NCBI GenBank assembly: GCA_033807695.1
Contig: CM066301.1
Span: forward strand, 3,162,001-3,226,000
Direction: 5' to 3'
DNA: 64,000 nt
Source: Daedaleopsis sinensis
Taxonomy: Eukaryota; Basidiomycota; Agaricomycetes; Polyporales; Polyporaceae
The first letter of the stretch is position 1; each line of letters opens with the position of its first letter. Positions 56,183-64,000 of the stretch are shown here, piece after piece. Both the position numbers and the translations under genes were made by a program. The notes beneath the pieces are model-generated. The model had not been told where the DNA came from, did no database searches, and saw nothing but the letters and a program-made list of their open reading frames with translations.

Positions 56183-58483
56183 TTATGACTCGTCTGCGGG
56201 TGCCCAGAGGACACACCGCCCACTTGCATTGCCAGATGCCACGCGTTCGACAATGCTAGGATGGGAGCAGGTAACAGCTTGAACAGCAGTGATCCTAAGG
56301 AGACAATCAAACAGTTTAGTGACTTGATCCAGCGGAAGAGCATGGATCGCACGCACTTGCTCTTGTCAGCGAGCTTGGCAATATGGTCACCCTGACAACG
56401 CAACGATCGTGAGCGACAATATCAGTGGAGGTATTAGATCGTATACCTTGCAGGAATAGACATCCAGTGAATGGTCCATGTTACCAATCTGGAGTAAGCG
56501 TGAGCGTATGATACGATGCAGCGAATACACCGGAGGTGAGGACGGCAACGTACCGTGAAGTGAGGGTATACGTCTGGATTCGGCGTCCATTGTGCTCGTA
56601 AGATAGTAAGCCATTTGCCCTGTAATCACCGACATCAGTAGCTGCATGCTAGGTAGGTTGTGCGCTATATAACGCACTGTTTGGCAATTGTGTTTGATAG
56701 TGCTAAACGGTCGCGACGTCGGAAACTTCGCATCCTTGTCGAACCAAGATGGTTTGATATCCCACACTAAGTACCAGATATCAGAACACCCAGTTGTAGA
56801 AAGTGGACGAATTCGCACTAACATCGGATTGTATCGTCATAGCTGGTGCTGACGATGGATCTTCCCCGAGGGTCCCAGTACGCCGCACTGGCAGACTTGC
56901 CATGGGTCCACGAAGAACGTACAATGGACTGTCCGCGCTTTGTTGCCACGAGCTTCTCGATAGCTTCGCCGTCGACAAGAGTGATGATGCTTGCGGGTTT
57001 GCCCTTTGTCTTGGATGGTGATCGTGGCGACGACGGCCCGGGGGAGTTAGGGGCTGGCCGGAGAGATCTCCCACTCAACGTTTCCAGCATGCGAGTGTCC
57101 CAAACTCTGAAGAAGGGAACTGAATATCGGGGAAATGAAGCATGTATAGCTGAACATACTTGAGTTCGCGGCTATTCGACGCGGTAACCAGGAAATTTGG
57201 ACGAGTCGGATTGACACTGACGCTCCCGATCTTCTGATCTGAAAGTGTGTATCGTTTGGCATGAGACCGATGAGCTCGAAGGTCCATGTGCGTCACACCC
57301 CCATCAGCGTCAGAGATCCATATCTCATGGCCGTGAGGGGGAAGGTCGAAGCACGTTAATAAGGAGTCTTCGGTGGCGAAGACCTCTGAGGCAATACCGG
57401 ATGCCAATGACAGAGACCGGAGAGTACAGTCGTAGGCACTGGTGTAAACCTAGCATATCTATGTGAGCGGACAATGGATTCAACCAAAGTGATGGAACAT
57501 ACACTGAACGCGTCGATTGGATCGAACTTGACACAGGATATTGAAGATTTCGAAGTTGCAGGCCAATGCATCTGCAGACGATAATACTTTCCACCCTCTC
57601 TGTCTTCTACAGGCGTAACATCGTCGTCTTCATCTGCGACTTCGTCAACTGCTGCACGGGCATCCCATATACCCAGTTGCCCGTGTTTGTCTGAAGATAT
57701 TCGTCAACAATGGTGGCATCTCTTGAGTTAGCGAGCTTTTTATACCTCCAAAGAAGATCAGGTCCTTCGTAGGCTCGGGATGATAAGCCGCACTGTATAC
57801 CCTGTCTTGGGTCACCTTAGCCCTCGCAATTGTCTTCAACTTTCCAAGCCTCTCCTTCAATGCTTTCACTTCCGCCTGCTCTTGCTCGTCTTCTTCGAAG
57901 ACGTAAGCGTCATCTCCACTAGTGCCGCGAGGTTGTGGGGTCTTCAAGACAGCTTGGAATGTAGAGCGTAGCTCCGACAGCTCCCCAGGAGAGATATCCT
58001 CTGTCAAAGATGGCAAGTCTAAATCGTGATGCCGCGGTCGTTTCGTTGCACGCTCCCGTTCGGCTGCTTCCAGACGTTCTTCCTCTTCCTTCCGTCGTCT
58101 TTCCTCTTCCTCTCGCTAGGGGCGGATTGGTCTTGGCAACCGCCACAGTGAAAATATAAGGTGATGTACTCACCTCGCGCTTGCGCTTCGCCTGTGGGCT
58201 CTCATTAGGATCTACAGGCCCTCTTCGCAACCTTGTAGACTGACGGGTAGGCCTGGGAGGTTCCTTCGACTTCTTGACGCGTGGCTGGATAGGCTTCGCC
58301 TTCGTGTGCGCTTCAGATTTTATAGCCGAAGCTGCATCCACGATACCAAGCTGAGCCAGAATTTCACGGTTGCGCGCAATATTGGCTAGGCGTTCCCGTT
58401 CACTGGTCGAGGTCAATATTAATCTCCTAACTGTGATACAGAGTGCCATTGAGCTTGAAGACTCACTAATCTATAGCAGACAT
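56183..58483 (-). CDS. CMR1: WD40 DNA damage-binding protein CMR1 (WDR76-like)
   Basis: About nine exons. The start is a tiny first exon MSAID at 58483 joined to ERERLANIARNREILAQLG, the family N-terminus. A basic, Lys/Pro-rich region follows (KPIQPRVKKSKEPPRP, TRQSTRLRR). WD40 blades begin at TQDRVYSAAYHPEPTKDLIFFGG, then DKHGQLGIWDAR, SISCVKFDP, VYTSAYDCTLRSLSL, THMDLRAHRS, LVTASNSRELKVWD, SIVSTSYDDTIR and SGRCVLWAP at the end. Cmr1 binds UV-damaged DNA and sits in nuclear quality-control foci in yeast. The intervening acidic/charged helix (EEEERRRKEEEER) is disordered or coiled. Exon borders in the last third are approximate. Confidence 0.9.
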
Positions 58484-58936
58484 CCTCCTCAGTAGTGGAA
58501 CGTTCAAGTTATGGGTGTAAAACCAGGTTGTGAGACGAAGGTAGTAGTGAGTGAACAAGACAAGCCGTCAGCGCTTCAGGGTTACCCAGGGAGGCGCGTC
58601 GTGTCACAAATGGGTCACATCGTTACGTTTGGCGTTGGTAACATCACAGACGGGCGCTTGGTTAAACGAGATGGGCGTCACCCAGGTGTAACCTACCACT
58701 CATGGAGGAGGAGGACATATTAACCATGCGGATTAGCGCACGGATCATACTGCATGTACACGATTCGAGCAAAGACTTGCAGAGACCTCATAGAAAAAGT
58801 CTACGCAGCGACAGACTCGCACTCGAGCGCTTTTCGAAGACAGCGTCACGACTCACGACACAATCCAACGCTGATAGCAATCAATAAGTAAGATAGAGTC
58901 TACACAGACACACACAACGCGAAGGTCGGATCCACT
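58484..58936. other. Intergenic region
   Basis: Between the CMR1 start and the ATM1 stop, both minus. Should hold the CMR1 promoter. No gene recognised. Confidence 0.4.
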
Positions 58937-61900
58937 TCAAACTGGGTCAGCCGACTGGGACGTCTGGTCGGCGACGGCAGCGTCCGGCGTGATGTCCGAC
59001 ACCTGCTGCTGCCACATGCCGTGATACAGCCCACCCGCCCGCATGAGCTCCTCGTGCGTGCCCTGCTCGACTACCTGACCGTCCTTCAGAACGAGGATCA
59101 CGTCTGCTCAAGGCAAGTATGAGCTCCGTGCGCTGACTGAAGTAGAGTCGACACATACCGGCTTCGACGACGGTGCGCAGACGATGCGCGATGAAGATGC
59201 TCGTGCGCGCTTTCTCCTGCAGCAAATTATTGACATTCCGCATAAGCTCCGTCTCAGTGTGGGTATCCAGGGCAGAAGTCTAGAGCATGGCGTGAGCATA
59301 TCTCTGGAGTGGTATATGAAGCACTTACCGCCTCGTCGAAGAATAGGATCGGGGGATCCTTTAACAGCACTCGCGCGACCGCCAGCCGCTGCTTCTCGCC
59401 CCCAGACAACATGAGCCCACGCTCGCCCACCTTTGTATTGTACTTGTCAGGCAGGCGCATAATCGCCTCGTGCACGTGCGCCTTCCTCGCAGCCTGGACG
59501 ACCTCGTCATCCGACGCATCTAAGCGGCCGTATCGGATATTCTGCAGTACGTCTGAGTGGAACAGCGGCGTGTCCTGCGGGACAACTCCGATCGCGCTTC
59601 GAACAGACTGGATCTGCAGGTCGCGAACGTCCTGCCCGTCGATGTAAATCCGCCCAGAGGAGGGCTCGTAGAAGCGGAACAAGAGCCGGAAGACAGTTGA
59701 CTTCCCGCAGCCGGACGGGCCAACGAGCGCAACCTTCTTGCCGGCAGGGATAGTGAACGAGATGTCGCGAAAGATGGGGCGGTCGGGGTGGTAGCCAAAG
59801 CTAACGTTCTCAAAGGTGATTGCGCCCCCTCGCAGATCGAGCGGCCGCGCGTCGGGTTTGTCCTATTCAAAGATGAGGAATACAGTGCTAGCAAGTATAA
59901 TGATATTAGGCACCTTGGGGGGTTGGTTTTGCGTCGTCAGATTGAACAAGACTTCCATGTCAAGCAGGCTCTGTCGCAACTCCCGGTAGATGGTGCCGAG
60001 GAAGTTCAGTGGAAGCGATAGCTGGAAGACCAACTGGTTGACCATGACGAGGTCGCCAACGGTCATCGTACCTGCGGGGAATCAGCTAGCGATAGAATAC
60101 AAGCACGGGAGGCATACCGTTGATCACTCCTTGTGCAGCGAGGAACATCATCGCCGTGAGCGCACTCGAGAAGATGACATTCTGTCCAGAGTTCAATAAC
60201 GCTAACGAAGTGGCTATCTTGATTGACGACTTCTCATATGCCGCGAGGTGTTTGTCGTACTGTGCAATCTCAAATTTCTCGTTGTTGAAGTGCTGCAGAG
60301 CGTTTCGTGATCAGAAAACCAAACGCTTAAACGATCGGTGCAACACACCTTCACCGCTTCATAATTTATCAGCGAATCCACCGCTACCGTAGCAGCTTTG
60401 TTGTCGGCCGAGTTTGCCTCTCGTCGAAATCGTGTTCTGGGATGGTCGATGAGCGGCGGAATCAGTCGACGAACGTGCAGCATACCTCCAGGACGTGGTA
60501 CGCACTGTGAACCACGTATATGCAGCCATTGTTACAGCGGTAATCGCAGCGTAGTCCCAACCAAATTTCCAAGTCTGGCAATTGTCAGAGTCTGTCAGGG
60601 GCGGAAGGGTGAACGGGATTCACCAAGATACCGCACACTAAGGAGATCTCAAGAGCGGTAGGTACAATTCTGAATATTATCGCTTGTAGGATAAAAGTAA
60701 TGCCTCTGGGAGAATATTAGTCTGGCATTAGTGACGAAAGCAAAACATACTAACTTCGTTCCCCTATCAATAGCACGCGTTAGGCCACCTGTTTGGCGTG
60801 CAAGGTGGAACTTGAGGTCAAGATGCAGGAGATGCTCGAAGGTCTCGCGCGCGACTTTGCGGACCGCGTGTTGCCCGACACTCGCGAACGTCGCATTCAA
60901 GAGTTCCCCGAACAATGTTGCACCCACACGGGCAGCCCCATCTATGCTCTCGGTCTATAAAGAAGAAGCGAATCGAAGGAAGAATTAGACTCACAACCAA
61001 GAATGAGTGACCCTGCGACCACCCAGACAGTAGACACTTCATGGACGTCAAGATTGAGTGCGTCGATGACTTGCTTGAAGAGCAATGGTACTTGTACGTT
61101 CAGTAGCTAGAGTGTCGCCTTAAGTAATGGATATCACAGCGAAACCGATACCAAGACAAGCCATGTTCATGCATATGAAGATTCAAGCTTGTGTCCTAGT
61201 GTGGCAGTCGGGTCCATAGTGCAAAGGCATTGATGCAATGAACGGCAGTTCGCGAGCCATGGACGTGTGTACTTCTGTTTTCTCATGGCACGAGGATGAA
61301 TGCTACGTGAACTCTGTATACATTCCTATCCCCAATGTAGGCAGCGTACCCGGGCTATCATCCGAGGATTGTGAGCGATAGAGAGCATGGAAACACCAGG
61401 CCACTACCCAATTATGATGATCAAGTGTGTCTCAACTCTTGCGTTCGTCTCGATATCAGTGGAACCGCGACGTGCATACTGACATTGAATGAGTGGCGCG
61501 GAGGTAGCACGGTGAGGAGATCCTCCAGAGTCCAACAGACTCCCATACCTGCGACTCATCTTTATGCACAAAGCTGCTTAAGGGAGAGCCATGTGCGCGT
61601 GGTCTTTCGACGCGAGAACGGCCACGAGATGGGATGTCTGGATACATCCCCAACACAGTTGTACGCAGCATTGAGAATGCATCCAGAGTTCGCGGGAGAC
61701 TATAGACCGTCTCTAGTATATGTCAGAGAAAGCAGGGAGGGGGAGTGAACGCACCTTGCCCGAGATGAGCAGCCCGAACCCGAGCACGACGCGTCCGCGC
61801 GTCTTCCAATCATCTTTTGGCCATAAATTCTCAGCCAGCTTCCGCACGATATTCCAGTCCCTCTGCCGTTGTTCCGACTGTGTAACTTGAACGGCTTCTC

Positions 61901-62126
61901 CTGGGTCGTGCTTGGGTTGGGCCTTTCCGGGTGATGAAGGCCTCTGCTGAATCTCTTTCTTAGGTGAGGTGAGGTCGGCCTTCTGCTGCTGAGCCAGTTG
62001 CTGGTACAGACGAGCTTGTGGTCGGGCTATCGTTGGGAGCCCATATCTTGGTCGAGAAAGGTACGCGGCTCGTGTGCCAAAGGGCCGCACAGAAATCAAG
62101 CATTGGCGACAGATAAAGACGGTCAT
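58937..62126 (-). CDS. ATM1: Mitochondrial iron-sulfur cluster ABC transporter ATM1
   Basis: Half-transporter of the mitochondrial inner membrane that exports a sulfur/glutathione compound for cytosolic Fe-S proteins. Exon 1 (61755-62126) holds a presequence-like start ([20 protein letters not shown]) and ends GLLISGK; exon 2 starts at 61106 with [17 protein letters not shown], so intron 1 is 648 nt. Membrane helices follow over several exons. ATPase motifs: GPSGCGKST (Walker A), VVPQDTPLF (Q loop), [16 protein letters not shown] (signature), ILFFDEA (Walker B), TSIFIAHRL (H loop). The C-terminus is [10 protein letters not shown] plus a short polar tail. An upstream in-frame ATG exists in the 5' leader but would mask the presequence. 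Confidence 0.93.
61107..61754 (-). other. Unusually long intron 1 of ATM1 (648 nt)
   Basis: GTGCGT donor and TCTAG acceptor. Flanking exons join as ISGK|LLNVQVP, contiguous in the family. Other introns in this window are mostly 45-80 nt. A plus-strand ORF of 125 codons (61371-61748) lies inside but resembles nothing known. Confidence 0.6.
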
Positions 62127-62731
62127 CGGATTGTCAGATTTTGCGGAACCATCAAGCACTGTAGGAGATGGTGGACGAGAGTGTTGTAGGAGACGATGGG
62201 AGGAAGAGTGACTAGTGAAGTGTAAGAAGGCATGAATCCTCTCCGAGTCTCCCTCCCGGCGTCTCACTGACGTGCTTTGGCGCGACTCTGTAATCTTATC
62301 AGACAAGAACTTCGAAGCCTTGCGGTTCGGAAGCTACTTAGTCGTGACCATCATCACATGAAAGCGACCATGATATCGATCTTTTTGAGCTCTATGTATC
62401 CGGGATCCCTTGAAGCAGATCCCAAGGGCCCACATATATAGCTCTTTCATAGACATTTGCTCCAAGCAGGCAGTACCTTCTCGTCTCTACTACATACAGT
62501 GCTTCACAATCAGACGTACTTCCTCCCCATACATAGTCGATGAGTCGGAAGCGTTTGTACGTATACGTACACACACCTCCGGCGAATGACAACACACACG
62601 ACCCCTCACCTAGGCCTCATCGATCATCACTTAAGCCAGAGGAGCTTGCTTTCAAGTCTCAACTCACTTGCCACATACAGTGAGCACTTTCAGTTGAGAT
62701 TCGCAATCGCTTGAACGTAAAGCTATTCTAC
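62127..62731. other. Intergenic region upstream of ATM1
   Basis: Promoter side of ATM1 and 3' side of the secreted protein gene. No gene is recognised. Confidence 0.4.
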
Positions 62732-63579
62732 TCATGCCTCATCATCGAAATCACGACCGAAGATTCCACCCGCACCCGTCGCCGCAATGCGAGCCGCAGC
62801 GTCCGCCTCAGTGTCACAAACAAGGCTAGAATATTTCGATATATGTCAGCCATCGCACGGATGGTTCCGAGAAGCCACACATACCTGGTTCCAGGAGACA
62901 GAACCAAAGGAAGCGCAAAGCACTTCAACCCAGTGTTGCACGGGAATGTCACGAACTTGCCGTTCAGACATTGCGCAAAGCCGCCTTGAACGCACGCATT
63001 CTCGCCAGCACTGCAGGGCGAGTTCGCGGTCAGGGTCTGAAACTTGCGGTTCAGAGCTTGAGCCTGGCGACCGTTGTCAAGCGTGAAGGCCGCACGCCTG
63101 AGACATGAGGTAAATATCTAGTTGCACATGCGGGGATAAATGCCTGCGACTCACGACTCAAGATCCCGTCCACGAACACCCCCAGAAGCGCCCGTGCGCT
63201 GGATACGAGCAGCAGCATCTTGCTCGGTATCGCAAGTGATGCTATTTCTCTGATCAATACAAAGTGTTAACCCCACTGCACAGAAGACATACCTCGTTCC
63301 AGGGCTGTTGACAAGCGGGAGAGCAACACACGTCAAGCCGCCCGCGCAAGGCGTCGTGACGAACTTGCCGTTGACGCATTGCGCGAACGCGCCTTGAATG
63401 CAAGCATTCTCGCCAGACGTGCACGCCGAGTTTGCATTTAACGATGCGAACTTGCGGTTCAGTGCCTGCGCATCCTGTCCGTTCTTGAGGGTGAACGACG
63501 CCCGCTTCTCGGCGAGGGGGCCGGCAGAGACGAGACCTGCAAGAGCGACGGGGAGGAAAACGAGGGTGGAGAAACGCAT
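62732..63579 (-). CDS. Secreted protein with two tandem CBM19-like cysteine units
   Basis: The start MRFSTLVFLPVALAGLVSA is a clean signal peptide, followed by a KR processing-like site (GPLAEKRASFTL). Two near-identical units follow, each with FTL(K/D)NG, QALNRKF, ACTSGENACIQG/PCSAGENACVQG, FAQC(V/L)NGKFV, C, GL(T/K)C(V/F)ALPLV and CDTExDAAARI, then GRD. The six-Cys spacing resembles chitin-binding CBM19. Exons carry the units in parallel; introns fall after SPGT in both. The intron in unit 1 is only 45 nt and in frame (AG|A join). Likely a small extracellular or wall protein; ligand binding is inferred. Confidence 0.75.
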
Positions 63580-64000
63580 CGTGTCGTGAAATGAAAGTTC
63601 AAAGAGGGCGTGCAAAGAAAGAGCGAGAATAGCAAGAGGGCGACTGAGCGCGAGTTCGTGAAGGTGAGGGGCGACCGGGCTCCTGGGGCATCTTGCTGGG
63701 TTGGATGCGATATTTGTACTGTATGCTCTGGTCAAGCGACCGAAAGCGCCTCAGGGTCGCGGAGGGCGTTCAAGTTGCATCAGAGCTGCATCAACTGCGC
63801 TACGCTCATGCGGATTCCAAACACTAGACCTGCCTTAAGGGGTGCGGATAACTGGTGATGGCGGCGACGGATCGTTCGTCGTTAGGGGATACGATGGATT
63901 TTACAGTAGTACTCACAGAGTTACGATAAATTTGTCCCGCTTATGTTGTAGGCTCTTGGACACATGCATCATGAGTTGGCCACAACCGATGCACTGAAGG
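63580..64000. promoter_or_regulatory. Promoter region of the secreted protein gene, to window end
   Basis: No coding exon is supported. The minus ORF extending upstream of the signal peptide to 63735 is judged to be 5' leader. Confidence 0.35.

Overview
This is a stretch of nuclear genome from a filamentous basidiomycete, most likely an Agaricomycete (mushroom or polypore type). The reasons are gene-dense GC-rich coding sequence, many short spliceosomal introns (mostly 45-80 nt), and families such as DUF6533 membrane proteins, HET-domain proteins and four-TM proteins with long Ser/Pro tails. Exon joins were worked out by hand from reading frame, GT-AG (or GC-AG, AT-AC) ends and protein family conservation. 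There is no RNA evidence, so small boundary shifts are possible.

Layout. 0-14.4 kb is core housekeeping: a partial kynurenine-formamidase-like hydrolase, PMP3, eIF2B epsilon, an Ala/Glu/Lys-rich repeat protein, a SUR7/PalI membrane protein, the rRNA methyltransferase NOP2, a FUN14 protein and an unknown small protein. 14.5-25.7 kb is an accessory island: two DUF6533 multi-TM paralogues separated by 2.5 kb of apparently decayed DNA, a large HET-domain gene, and a voltage-gated proton channel (Hv1 type). 26-33 kb holds two paralogous four-TM proteins flanking a decayed zone with a tRNA-His, a broken MFS transporter 5' end and a stranded ABC-transporter 3' end.

33.5-63.6 kb is core again: an MCH1-type MFS transporter, ALG3, an M13 metallopeptidase, a phospholipid scramblase, MSS51, CDC45, HIS3, an AlkB-type dioxygenase with a GRF zinc finger, an M24 peptidase, the DEAD-box helicase RRP3, a 2OG-Fe(II) oxygenase, tRNA-Ser, the WD40 protein CMR1, the mitochondrial ABC transporter ATM1, and a small secreted protein with two tandem CBM19-like units.

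Functional links are only those usual for fungal chromosomes. There are divergent pairs with short shared promoters (hydrolase/PMP3, scramblase/MSS51, AlkB/M24) and several mitochondrial genes (FUN14, scramblase, MSS51, ATM1). The most unusual signals are in splicing: a probable AT-AC intron in HIS3, a 5-nt microexon in PMP3, apparent 2-nt microexons at the same place in both DUF6533 genes, and three GC-AG introns. The proton channel, with a modified S4 signature, is the most interesting protein.
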